Assembly (NCBI GenBank): GCA_947503005.1
Contig: CANNCA010000008.1
Coordinates: forward strand, 62,001 to 126,000
Origin: an uncultured Flavobacteriaceae bacterium
GTDB lineage: Bacteria > Bacteroidota > Bacteroidia > Flavobacteriales > Flavobacteriaceae
Reading direction: 5' to 3'
Length of the DNA: 64,000 bases
Part shown: piece after piece, positions 34,134-42,834 of the stretch
Numbering within the stretch: the first letter of the stretch is position 1
Layout: each line of letters opens with the position of its first letter
Position numbers and translations under genes: made by a program
Notes under the pieces: generated by a model
The model's database searches: none
What the model was told of the DNA's origin: nothing
What the model saw: only the letters and a program-made list of their open reading frames with translations

Positions 34134-34207
34134 TAAAAATAAGGTTGTGGGCAATGCTTAAATATGACCATGGTCATGTGATTGGACTAAAGGATGGAAT
34201 ACTTTTG
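34134..34207 (+). promoter_or_regulatory. Shared divergent TGAYN4RTCA operator (patatin / mscS-kinase-regulator)
   Basis: The perfect palindrome TGACCATGGTCA lies at 34165-34176. Rightward, TACTTTTG (exact) is at 34200-34207, 23 bp away, for the patatin gene. Leftward, TATTTTTA (34141 to 34134; one mismatch) is also 23 bp away, for mscS and hence the kinase and regulator genes. This predicts autoregulation. Confidence 0.75.
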
Positions 34208-34237
34208 ATGTACGTTAGTTTTACCAAAAAATCAAAT

Positions 34238-35068
34238 ATGAAAACAGGTTTGGTGCTTTCCGGGGGTGGGTTTCGCGGCATTGCCCACATTGGTGTCATA
34301 AAGGCATTGGAGGAGCATGATATTTATCCCGATTATATTGCAGGAACCAGCGCAGGGGCTATTGTCGGGGCGCTGTATGCAGGAGGATGCGGTTGGGAAG
34401 AAATACTGGACTTCTTGAAAACCGTACAGATTTTTAGCTTCAGTAACTATGCTTCAAAAAAACCAGGCTTCGTTGATCCAGAAAAGTTCTATGACCGCTT
34501 TTTGAAATTCTTTCCCAAAGATGATTTTGGGTCTTTGAAAACACCACTATATATAGCCACTACGAATATTTTGGATGGCAGTTTAAAAGTGTTTCACCGC
34601 GGAGAATTGATTAGACCTATTTTAGCCTCCGCCGCTTTCCCCGGTTTGTTCGCACCTGTTAAAATCGAGAAAGATTATTATGTAGATGGAGGAATTCTGA
34701 ACAATTTCCCTTCGGACCTTATCAAAATGTACTGCGATAAGATTATCGGTGTATATGTCAACCCATACGAGAAAGTGAAAATCGATGGACTTAAGCATTC
34801 CTATTCTGTATTGGAAAGAGCCTTCAAGATTATGATGGCAAAGGAATCACTTGCCAAATTCCAGGATTGTGATTTCGTCATTAACCCCAAAGAGCTTAGC
34901 AATTATAGTACGTTCGCTTTAAAAGATGTGGACGCAATTTTTAATTTTGGCTATCAAGCAACAGTTAAGGAACTAAGAAATACCGACCTTAAGAAATCAG
35001 AATCCGAATTGAAAGTTCAATTAGAGACGATGAAAGGTGCGCCTATAGCCGCGAGAGAAGGAGAATAA
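34238..35068 (+). CDS. Patatin-like phospholipase
   Basis: The 276-residue protein starts MKTGLVLSGGGFRGIAHIG, the oxyanion-hole motif, followed by the nucleophile elbow GTSAG and the catalytic Asp in YVDGGILNNFP. It is a cytoplasmic-type lipid acyl hydrolase with no signal peptide. The ATG at 34238 is chosen because upstream in-frame ATGs lie in or before the operator. It shares its operator with the mscS-kinase-regulator operon, so it probably remodels lipids under the same stress. It converges with the P-type ATPase gene with a 4 bp gap. Confidence 0.92.
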   Translation: MKTGLVLSGGGFRGIAHIGVIKALEEHDIYPDYIAGTSAGAIVGALYAGGCGWEEILDFLKTVQIFSFSNYASKKPGFVDPEKFYDRFLKFFPKDDFGSLKTPLYIATTNILDGSLKVFHRGELIRPILASAAFPGLFAPVKIEKDYYVDGGILNNFPSDLIKMYCDKIIGVYVNPYEKVKIDGLKHSYSVLERAFKIMMAKESLAKFQDCDFVINPKELSNYSTFALKDVDAIFNFGYQATVKELRNTDLKKSESELKVQLETMKGAPIAAREGE

Positions 35069-35072
35069 CAAT

Positions 35073-37742
35073 TCATGAGGACCCTAATACTCCCCTCAGC
35101 CGTTTTATCAGTTGTGCCAGTATTAAAGAACCAAAAGCAAAGAAAACCGTTAAGGTCAATTGCTCGTTAGAGAGCTGGAGTAATGAAAGTGCTTGCCCAA
35201 TAGGTTTTATTAGATAAGCCCCAAGAGTTATCAATAACGAAAGCAAAATGGCGCTCCACACCCAAATGTTTTGAGTAACTTCATTCTTAATAAAAGATTC
35301 TCGATAACGCGGCATATTGAACACATTGAACAATTGCGCTAGGACCAAAGTATAAAAGGCCATGTTGTTGATAATATCCCAATCCAACATCAAATAAAAA
35401 TCAGCATAAACGACGACACCGATTACCGATGCGCTGATGGATAATCCGTAAATTATCGTGGCATACCATTCATTTCTTGTCATTATAGGTTCCATTGGGT
35501 CTCGTGGTGGTTGCTCCATAATATCCTTCTCGCCCATTCCCAGTCCTAGTGCCAAGGCGGGAAAGACATCGGTAACCAGGTTTAAGAACAAAATCTGCAA
35601 GGGCAAAAGCGGTGCTGGAAGGTTCAATAGGGCGGCAACGCCCACGGAAAGAATCTCAGCCAAGTTGCAAGACAACAGATAGACCACGAACTGCCGAATG
35701 TTCTGAAACACCACCCTACCTTGCCGAATAGCCAATTCTATAGCAGTAAACTTATCGTTCTTTAGAATGATATCGGCGACTTCGCGGGCGGCCTCGGTGC
35801 CACGAATACCCATGGCGATACCAATATCGGCTTTCTTTAAGGCGAGCACGTCATTGATTCCGTCGCCGATCATACCCACAATGTTTCCATTTTTTTGATA
35901 AAAGGATACAAGAGCCAGTTTTTGTTCGGGACTCACCCGTGCGAAAACGGAGGCATCTAGTAATTGTGTTGTAATCTTCTTATCGGCATTGTTGATATTT
36001 TGTAAATCTCTGCCTTGCAACACCTTTTCAGATGGGGCATCATATTCTAGCAGGCCGACATCTTCTGCAATTTTTTGTGCGGTCATGGCATGGTCACCGG
36101 TTGCCATGATGACTTTGATTCCCGCTTTTTTGTAGACGTCAATGGTGGCCTTGACATCTTTTCTGGCTGGATCGATAAACCCTATAACCCCAAGAAAGAC
36201 AAGTTGTTTTATCAGATTTTTAGTTTCCGGGACTTTCTCGATTCCTTTATAAGCGAATGCCAATGTCCGCAATCCTTGGGCGGCCAATTCAGAAACTTTT
36301 CCGTACCATATTTTTTTTCGATTTTGGTCGAAAGGTTTGATTTTTTCATCGTCCAAAATCGTATCGCAAGCTGCGACCAGTTTTTCAAAAGCTCCTTTGG
36401 CATAGACATAATATCCGTATTTATTTTTATGTAAGGTAGCCATCAATTTGCGTTCGGCGTTAAAAGGAAGTTCTGATTTTTCAGGATTTTCTTTCCGAAT
36501 TATTGTTACATCATACCCAGCTTGCCTGGCAAAATCAAGAAGAGCCACTTCGATGGAATCACCCTGTAAAGTTTCCTCGCTAACACTAGCATTGTTACAA
36601 AGAATACTGGCCATAATCATTTTGTTGAAAGCTTCGTTTTTCCGTACAAAATCAAATCCGGACTTGTTTTTCTGTTGTACGTGGGTTAGGGAAGTTTGTG
36701 AGAAAACGACCGTCTGGACCTTAACTTTATCCTCGGTCAATGTTCCGGTTTTGTCGGTACAGATTGTATTGGTGGCTCCCAAGGTCTGCACTGCCTCTAA
36801 CTTTTTAATGATCACCTTTCGCTTCGACAATCTCATCATACCCCGAGCTAGGGCAATGGTGGCCACAATAGGTAAGCCTTCGGGAATTGCTGCTACTGCC
36901 AAGGCCACCCCCGTTTCTATCATCAGCAAAAGATCTTTTCCACGAATATAGCCAGTAACAACTATGAGCACTACGAAGACCAACGTAAGCCAGATCAACC
37001 ATTTGCTGAGTTGGTTCAATTTTTTTTCCAAGGGCGTAATTTCCTTTTCCGCATCAATGCCCATTTGCTGGATTTTTCCCAATTGGGTATTTGCACCGGT
37101 GGCCGTTACAATCGCGCTGCCTGAACCTGTGGTGACCATAGTACCCTTGAAAAGCATGTTGCGTTGATTGGTAATAGGCGTATCGGCCGGATAACTGTCG
37201 GTGGTCTTGGATACAGGTACACTTTCCCCCGTCAAGGCAGATTCCTTTATAGCTAGATTATCTACAGAAATCAATCGTGCATCGGCTGTAACCATATCGC
37301 CCGTTTGCAAGAGGACGATATCGCCGGGTACCAATTCCGAAGTCGTGATTTTTTGAATCATTCCCGAGCGGATGACGCGGGTCATGGACTGCCCCATTTT
37401 TCTGAGGGCTTCCAACGAGCGTACTGCTTTCAATTCCATGAAAAATCCAATACCGACCGAAATCACTAAGACAATAAGAATGGCAACACCTTCCAACCAA
37501 TCACTGAAAAGAAAGGCCAATACTGAAGCAACTGTCAAAATATAGATAATGGAATCTAGTAATTGATCCATTAGGATACGCCATCTACTTTTTGGATCAT
37601 CTTTCGGAATCTGGTTCAGACCATGTTGCCGTAGTAATTTTTTTGCTCTTTCCTCATCCAGTCCAAAATCTAAATCACTCCTTAGTTGTTCGGCGGTTTC
37701 TTGGGCGGATTGTGAACATGGATTTTGAATCATTTCGGACAA
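35073..37742 (-). CDS. Cation-transporting P-type ATPase (P2 type)
   Basis: The 889-residue P-type ATPase has the phosphorylation motif CTDKTGTLTE, the actuator TGES (ALTGESVPVSK), the hinge MIGDGINDVLALKKADIGIAMG, and about ten membrane helices, with AIPEGLPIVATIALARG in helix 4, as in Ca2+-type (P2A/PMR1-like) pumps. Cytoplasmic membrane export of Ca2+ or Mn2+ is likely. Its 5' region may be co-transcribed with hsp20 (105 bp upstream). A degenerate half palindrome (TTAATCA) near 37780 lacks a properly spaced box. Confidence 0.92.
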   Translation of the reverse strand: MSEMIQNPCSQSAQETAEQLRSDLDFGLDEERAKKLLRQHGLNQIPKDDPKSRWRILMDQLLDSIIYILTVASVLAFLFSDWLEGVAILIVLVISVGIGFFMELKAVRSLEALRKMGQSMTRVIRSGMIQKITTSELVPGDIVLLQTGDMVTADARLISVDNLAIKESALTGESVPVSKTTDSYPADTPITNQRNMLFKGTMVTTGSGSAIVTATGANTQLGKIQQMGIDAEKEITPLEKKLNQLSKWLIWLTLVFVVLIVVTGYIRGKDLLLMIETGVALAVAAIPEGLPIVATIALARGMMRLSKRKVIIKKLEAVQTLGATNTICTDKTGTLTEDKVKVQTVVFSQTSLTHVQQKNKSGFDFVRKNEAFNKMIMASILCNNASVSEETLQGDSIEVALLDFARQAGYDVTIIRKENPEKSELPFNAERKLMATLHKNKYGYYVYAKGAFEKLVAACDTILDDEKIKPFDQNRKKIWYGKVSELAAQGLRTLAFAYKGIEKVPETKNLIKQLVFLGVIGFIDPARKDVKATIDVYKKAGIKVIMATGDHAMTAQKIAEDVGLLEYDAPSEKVLQGRDLQNINNADKKITTQLLDASVFARVSPEQKLALVSFYQKNGNIVGMIGDGINDVLALKKADIGIAMGIRGTEAAREVADIILKNDKFTAIELAIRQGRVVFQNIRQFVVYLLSCNLAEILSVGVAALLNLPAPLLPLQILFLNLVTDVFPALALGLGMGEKDIMEQPPRDPMEPIMTRNEWYATIIYGLSISASVIGVVVYADFYLMLDWDIINNMAFYTLVLAQLFNVFNMPRYRESFIKNEVTQNIWVWSAILLSLLITLGAYLIKPIGQALSLLQLSNEQLTLTVFFAFGSLILAQLIKRLRGVLGSS

Positions 37743-37772
37743 ATTGAAGAATAAGATAAATGCCCCCTAAAC

Positions 37773-37804
37773 AAAACTGATTAACATGGACGCATTTCAG
37801 TTTT
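37773..37804 (-). terminator. Weak hairpin between hsp20 and the ATPase gene
   Basis: Perfect 8 bp arms AAAACTGA and TCAGTTTT enclose 16 nt, followed on the minus strand by GTTT. It may attenuate or end the hsp20 transcript. The long loop makes this uncertain. Confidence 0.35.
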
Positions 37805-37847
37805 GGTAAGAGGGCATTTTGGAAAAACCAGAATTTTTAAATAATCT

Positions 37848-38312
37848 TTAAGACACTTCGATTACTTTTGGTGGACGCTTTTTGGCTTCCTCTTTTTTAG
37901 CAAGTTTAAAACTTAAGATACCATCATTGTATTTAGCCTTAATTTCTTCCTCTTTTACGCTGTCTGGCAATTGAAGTGAGCGTTCGAAAGAGTTGTAGCT
38001 AAATTCCCTCCGAGTGTAGTTATCTTCTTTTTCTTCCTCAGCGTGTTCTTTCTCAGCTGAGACATTGAGGCACCCGTCTTCAATCGTAATCTGAAAATCT
38101 TTCTTGCCAAAACCTGGAGCAGCAAGTTCAATCTCGAAATCATTATCGGTTTCCTTGATATTAAGGGCAGGCTCCATGGTCTTACCATTCCAGAATGGGT
38201 TTTTCATAAGACCTGTGTTCCAAAAACGATTATCGAAAAAATCATCCATATCGAAAAAATCTTGTGTAACGAGATTTCCAAAAGGTCTTCTTCTAAATTT
38301 TACTAGTGACAT
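37848..38312 (-). CDS. Small heat-shock protein, Hsp20 family
   Basis: The 154-residue alpha-crystallin-type chaperone has an Arg/Phe-rich N-terminus (SLVKFRRRPFGN, DDFFDNRFW), the alpha-crystallin domain (PALNIKETDNDFEIELAAPGF onward to AKYNDGILSFKL, with the A/G-x-x-x-N-G-x-L motif) and a C-terminal VIEVS (IxI-like). It binds unfolding proteins in the cytoplasm. I start it at the ATG at 38312 (MSLVKF is the usual flavobacterial start); another in-frame ATG is at 38336. The operator and box at 38357-38399 put it in the regional regulon. Confidence 0.93.
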   Translation of the reverse strand: MSLVKFRRRPFGNLVTQDFFDMDDFFDNRFWNTGLMKNPFWNGKTMEPALNIKETDNDFEIELAAPGFGKKDFQITIEDGCLNVSAEKEHAEEEKEDNYTRREFSYNSFERSLQLPDSVKEEEIKAKYNDGILSFKLAKKEEAKKRPPKVIEVS

Positions 38313-38356
38313 AATAGTATATTTTAAGTTAAACAATCATTTATTTTTCAATGGTT

Positions 38357-38399
38357 CGAAAGTACAACAGCGAATGAAGTTTGAAAATGACGTAGGTCA
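38357..38399 (-). promoter_or_regulatory. TGAYN4RTCA operator and -7 box for hsp20
   Basis: Operator TGACGTAGGTCA is at 38388-38399. On the minus strand, 23 bp further, is TACTTTCG (38364 to 38357), one mismatch to TAnnTTTG. It is the last site of this type I found in the window. Confidence 0.7.
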
Positions 38400-38711
38400 G
38401 GATTCAGGATTTTGTTGGAATAGTACCGATTAATTCTAAACTCAAGTGTATTACAAATTATTAGGACTTTCACTGTGACTAATTATCTTTGTAGCCCGAT
38501 TAAGGCGCTTTACCTCAATTGTCTTTTAGGATTTTCTTTTTCATCTATAGCTAATTAGCTTCACAAGCTTCACATTAAGGAAAACTTGATAATGGTACTT
38601 ACAAGCTAGCAGTACAAGATGATCATATCGGCTACATATTAGATCATCCGTATTATCTGTTCCAGAGCAGAATTCTTATTTTTATTATAATAAGATAAAT
38701 AGATACGTCAT
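38400..38711. other. Intergenic region before the utilisation locus
   Basis: There is no gene here. An inverted repeat GATGATC (38618-38624) and GATCATC (38642-38648), with ATAT on the inner side of each arm, may be an operator for the rightward locus at 38712. No clear TAnnTTTG box was found near it. Confidence 0.4.
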
Positions 38712-41700
38712 ATGAAGAATTTGTTTTTTACTGCCTTAGTTTTTACGGTCACATTTTCCATAAAGGCCCAGGTAAAAGTATACGAGGGTACAGAAGTTAT
38801 TCCTACCTATCAAAAAGGAGCGGATGAAGTAAGTCCTATTTTTTACACGGGTAGGGGAGTGCAGGGTGCACAAGGCAAAGTTTATCCATATCCTTCACAA
38901 ACGAAACTTGGAGACTCCTTGACCGATGTGACCTATGAAATGGTCTATTTGGAAAATGAATACATCAAGGTAAAGGTTTTACCTGCTTTCGGGGGTCGGC
39001 TTTTTTCAGCAATCGACAAGACAAACGGTCATGAATTATTCCATACCAATAGCGTTATTAAACCTGATTTGATTGGTACGTTAGGAGCTTGGGTCTCTGG
39101 AGGTATAGAATGGTGCTTTCCACATCACCACCGTACATCGACCTTGATGAAAAGTGATTACCGTTTGGTTAATAATGACGATGGAAGTGCCACAGTTTGG
39201 ATTGGCGAAACCGAAAAAACGATGGATATGCGTGGAGTTGTTGGTATGACCCTCAGACCCGCCAAATCTTATATTGAAGTTGATTACCGAATTAACAATA
39301 CAAATACCTTAACTAAAACTTTTCTTTTTTGGGCGAATGTAGCGATCACTTCTAATGATGATTTTCGAACTTTTTGGCCGCCAACTCAAGAAATTGGAGT
39401 TTTTCATAACAATAGAAGTTTTATACAATGGCCGATATCCAATGCAACTGATGATTACGGCCGTACCAGTTATCCTGAAGGAGTAGATCTTACATGGTGG
39501 AAAAACCATCCAAACCCGGTTTCCTTTTTTATGTGGGATATTAAGGAAGGGTTTATTGGAGGATACGACTATGGTCAAAAAGCCGGTACGGTTCACGTGG
39601 GCGACCCTCACGAAAACAATGCTTCAAAATTATGGCAGTTTGGTCCGGGACTGCAAGGTCAGAACGCAAGAAGAAAGTTAACCGACGACGGAAAAGCATA
39701 CGTAGAATTAATGACCGGCACATTTTCGAATAACCAACCGGACTATAGTTGGATACAGCCCCACTCAGTCAAGGATGCTAAGAATTATTGGTATCCCCTT
39801 CGCGATTTGGAGGTAGTCAAAAACGCAACGATAGATGCTTCGGTCACCTTACAAATGCGCAATACCAAAACTGTTTTTTACGGATTCAACACAACTTCTG
39901 TTTTCAAGAATGCCAAATCAGTCTTGAAAAACGGTGATATCGTCTTAGCTGAAAAAGTAATCGATATCGACCCTGCAAATCCGTTCACGCAAACGTATAA
40001 AAGTCGAAAGCCACTGAATGAATATGAGTTACATATAGCCTTATTTGATTCCGATGGTAATGAATTGGTTTCGTACCAACCGTACAAGCTAAAAAAGCCT
40101 AAACTACCAAAACCACAGGAAGAGGTTAAGGCAGCTTCGGAGTATAATTCAGTTGAAGACCTTTATTTAACCGGAAGATTTGTTGAGCAATTCAATAGGC
40201 CCGGAAAAAATCCCGATGATTACTATTTGGCCGCTTTGAAAAAATCACCTAACGATTATAGAACAAATATCGCTTTGGGCAAGCGTCGCTTGAACCAAAT
40301 GAAATATAGTGAAGCGTTGAAATACTTGCAGACTGCTGCCGATAAACTAAATGTGAAATACTACCAGCCAAAAGAAGGTGAATTATACTACTTCCGCGGA
40401 TTAGCGCATCAAGCTTTAGGAAATTCCGAAGAAGCTTATAAAGATTTAGCAAGGTCAACTTGGTACTACCAATGGTTTTCCGCCGGAAATTTTCAACTGG
40501 CACAGATCGAGAATCAAAAAGGCAATCTTGATAAGGCACTGGAATATATTAGGGAAGCCTATTCAACAAACACGAGAGATAGTCGTATTACTGTTTTGTA
40601 TGCTGCGCTTTTGAGGAAAAAGGGAAACACCGAAAAAGCCAAAATACTTCTTGACGAACAATTGGCATATGACCCCTTGAATTTCGCCGCCATTTATGAA
40701 CAGAATTTATTGTCAGGAAAAAGTGATATGACGGACTGGCATAAAAACATGCAAGATGTTGAAAACAACTATTTGGAAATCGCAACCAATTATATGAACG
40801 CTGGGCTCCTAGAAGATGGTATAAAACTTTTATCAGGACTCGAAAACCCTAAAAACCCCTTGGTGCATTATTACCTCGCTTATCTGCATGACCAAAACGA
40901 AGACCAAAACAAAGCGGAGGGTTATCGTGCTAGTGCTCAAAATTGCGCTTTGAATTATACGTTCCCCTATCGGGCTGAAACTGCAACCGTTTTACAACAT
41001 GTTTTAACCGCAGATGCAGATAATTCTCAAGCTAATTATTTACTGGGGAATCTGTTGTACGACAATCGCCCCGAAGATGCCATGATCGCTTGGAAAAAGG
41101 CAAGTGCCTCAGAAAATGTAGATGCCATGGTATGGCGAAATCTGGCGTTCGGAGCATTTTATCATCATAAAAAGCCGAAAGAGGCTATAGATTATATGAC
41201 GAAGGCGATAGGTCTGAATGGTAGTAACCCCCTTTGGTTTTCGGAACTTTCTAAATATTATGATGAATCCGATGAAGATTTTACCGAAAACCTGAAAATC
41301 CTTCAGGACAATATTGATGTTGTTCGCGAAGATGTAACTGCACCAAAAACCTTGGTAGAACTTTTAAATCTTAATGGAGACTATGACGAAGCGATTACGT
41401 TTTTGGATAATCATCACTTTAGAACTTGGGAGGGTGGCCGTGAAACGTATTGGCACTATGTAGATGCACATACCTTAAAGGCAAAAGAACTCGTTCAAAA
41501 TGAAGAATTCGATAAAGCAATTTCGCATCTGGAACGAGCATTGGAATATCCAGAAAATCTGGAAGTGGGAAAACCTACGCATGATGAGAAAAATGCAATG
41601 ATTTATTATCTAATGGGAGAAGCATATGCGGCAAAAGGAAATTCTCAAAAAGCAAAAGAGTCTTATCAAAAAAGCGCGGCTGCAGAAAACGGTCGTGGTA

Positions 41701-42005
41701 TGTACGACTTACTTTTTTATCAAGCATTAGCTAACGAAAAGCTAGGTGAAAAAGATGAGGCAATCCGTATGTTCGAAAATCTCATTGAATTAGGACAACA
41801 ACAAAGAGCAGGAGGGGATAACAATACCTTAGTAGCCGTAGAAGAAGCGTCTGCGACGAATAAAAAGGCTATTTCGCAATCCTATTTATTAGAAGCTTTA
41901 GGCAACATGGGGCTTGGAAATAAAGACGAAGCGCAACGTCTTCTAAAAACCGCTTTAGATACTTATAAAAACAATCTTTGGGCCATAGTTCTAATGAACA
42001 GTTAG
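38712..42005 (+). CDS. DUF5107 domain protein with TPR array
   Basis: The 1097-residue protein has a signal peptide (LFFTALVFTVTFSIKAQ). The N-terminal DUF5107 domain (about 30-440; YLENEYIKVKVLPAFGGRLFSAIDK, GGIEWCFPHHH) is a beta-sandwich-like fold related to galactose-mutarotase/glycosidase accessory modules. A long tetratricopeptide array follows (about 500-1090; GNSEEAYKDLARS, KGNTEKAKILLDEQL, KGNSQKAKESYQKSAA). DUF5107-TPR proteins are often in carbohydrate-use loci of Bacteroidota; their catalytic role is unproven. It starts a rightward operon with CBM9-like and GH117-like genes. Confidence 0.88.
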   Translation: MKNLFFTALVFTVTFSIKAQVKVYEGTEVIPTYQKGADEVSPIFYTGRGVQGAQGKVYPYPSQTKLGDSLTDVTYEMVYLENEYIKVKVLPAFGGRLFSAIDKTNGHELFHTNSVIKPDLIGTLGAWVSGGIEWCFPHHHRTSTLMKSDYRLVNNDDGSATVWIGETEKTMDMRGVVGMTLRPAKSYIEVDYRINNTNTLTKTFLFWANVAITSNDDFRTFWPPTQEIGVFHNNRSFIQWPISNATDDYGRTSYPEGVDLTWWKNHPNPVSFFMWDIKEGFIGGYDYGQKAGTVHVGDPHENNASKLWQFGPGLQGQNARRKLTDDGKAYVELMTGTFSNNQPDYSWIQPHSVKDAKNYWYPLRDLEVVKNATIDASVTLQMRNTKTVFYGFNTTSVFKNAKSVLKNGDIVLAEKVIDIDPANPFTQTYKSRKPLNEYELHIALFDSDGNELVSYQPYKLKKPKLPKPQEEVKAASEYNSVEDLYLTGRFVEQFNRPGKNPDDYYLAALKKSPNDYRTNIALGKRRLNQMKYSEALKYLQTAADKLNVKYYQPKEGELYYFRGLAHQALGNSEEAYKDLARSTWYYQWFSAGNFQLAQIENQKGNLDKALEYIREAYSTNTRDSRITVLYAALLRKKGNTEKAKILLDEQLAYDPLNFAAIYEQNLLSGKSDMTDWHKNMQDVENNYLEIATNYMNAGLLEDGIKLLSGLENPKNPLVHYYLAYLHDQNEDQNKAEGYRASAQNCALNYTFPYRAETATVLQHVLTADADNSQANYLLGNLLYDNRPEDAMIAWKKASASENVDAMVWRNLAFGAFYHHKKPKEAIDYMTKAIGLNGSNPLWFSELSKYYDESDEDFTENLKILQDNIDVVREDVTAPKTLVELLNLNGDYDEAITFLDNHHFRTWEGGRETYWHYVDAHTLKAKELVQNEEFDKAISHLERALEYPENLEVGKPTHDEKNAMIYYLMGEAYAAKGNSQKAKESYQKSAAAENGRGMYDLLFYQALANEKLGEKDEAIRMFENLIELGQQQRAGGDNNTLVAVEEASATNKKAISQSYLLEALGNMGLGNKDEAQRLLKTALDTYKNNLWAIVLMNS

Positions 42006-42006
42006 T

Positions 42007-42783
42007 ATGGAAAGGTCTGGATTAATTCTTTTTTCAATTCTTCTCATAGGACTTTCTTTTTGTGGATTTGCGCAAACCGATAAAAAATTATCCTTGGGAG
42101 AACAACCTATCTTCAAGGCTTCAAAGACAAATTCGGATATCGTTGTAGATGGAAAGATGAATGAAAACGATTGGCAAAATACGGAGGCCAGAACGCTTGA
42201 TTATTTCTATAGGGTAGAAAAACCCGACGACCAACAGCAAACGACTTTTCGCATGCTTTGGGATGAAAAAAACCTGTATTTGTTTTACGAAATGCAGGAT
42301 AAATTCTTGACCGTTCGAGAAACTAAGCGAGACGGTGAGCCTTATTTAGATGATTGTGCCGAAATCTTTTTCATAACTGCGCCCGATAGTCTCGACACCC
42401 ATTTTGGCTATGAATTGAATTTGAACAAAGCGTCGAACGATTTTATCTATTTCAATGATTATTACAAGGGAAAAGATGTTGTATATAAATCGTTCAATCC
42501 TGAGTTTGAAGTCGAAGTGACTTTTGAAGGAACCATTAACGACAATTCGGATATTGATATAGGATGGACCATGGAAATGGCAATCCCCTTATCGAATTTC
42601 GGGGAATTAGGTCAGGTCGTGCCTGTACGAACAGGAAATCGTTGGGCTTTTTTGACCATTCGCCAAGATAGAAATGATGCTGAGGGAAATCGCAGGTCGA
42701 CCTCCACCATTTTTCCTATTTATGATATATCAAAAAATGTACACCAGGCCAACCGTTTTGGACTGATGGAATTTGTGGATTAA
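42007..42783 (+). CDS. CBM9-like carbohydrate-binding exported protein
   Basis: The 258-residue protein has a signal peptide (LILFSILLIGLSFCGFAQ). The rest is one family-9-like carbohydrate-binding beta-sandwich (IVVDGKMNENDWQNTEAR, FRMLWDEKNLYLFYEMQD, DDCAEIFF, WTMEMAIPLSNFG). Such modules bind sugar chain ends. It begins 1 bp after the stop of the DUF5107 gene, so the two are probably co-translated. It may hold galactan fragments for the neighbouring hydrolases; this is inference. Confidence 0.85.
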   Translation: MERSGLILFSILLIGLSFCGFAQTDKKLSLGEQPIFKASKTNSDIVVDGKMNENDWQNTEARTLDYFYRVEKPDDQQQTTFRMLWDEKNLYLFYEMQDKFLTVRETKRDGEPYLDDCAEIFFITAPDSLDTHFGYELNLNKASNDFIYFNDYYKGKDVVYKSFNPEFEVEVTFEGTINDNSDIDIGWTMEMAIPLSNFGELGQVVPVRTGNRWAFLTIRQDRNDAEGNRRSTSTIFPIYDISKNVHQANRFGLMEFVD

Positions 42784-42834
42784 TAATATCTAATTGATAA
42801 TACAATTGAATTTTTCCAACTAAAAAACATTAAA

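Noticed and set aside
37760-37800. Possible TGAYN4RTCA operator before the P-type ATPase gene
   Set aside because: Only the half TTAATCA is present on the minus strand, the other half is CCA, and no TAnnTTTG box is 23 bp away. The inverted repeat there is better read as a weak hairpin.
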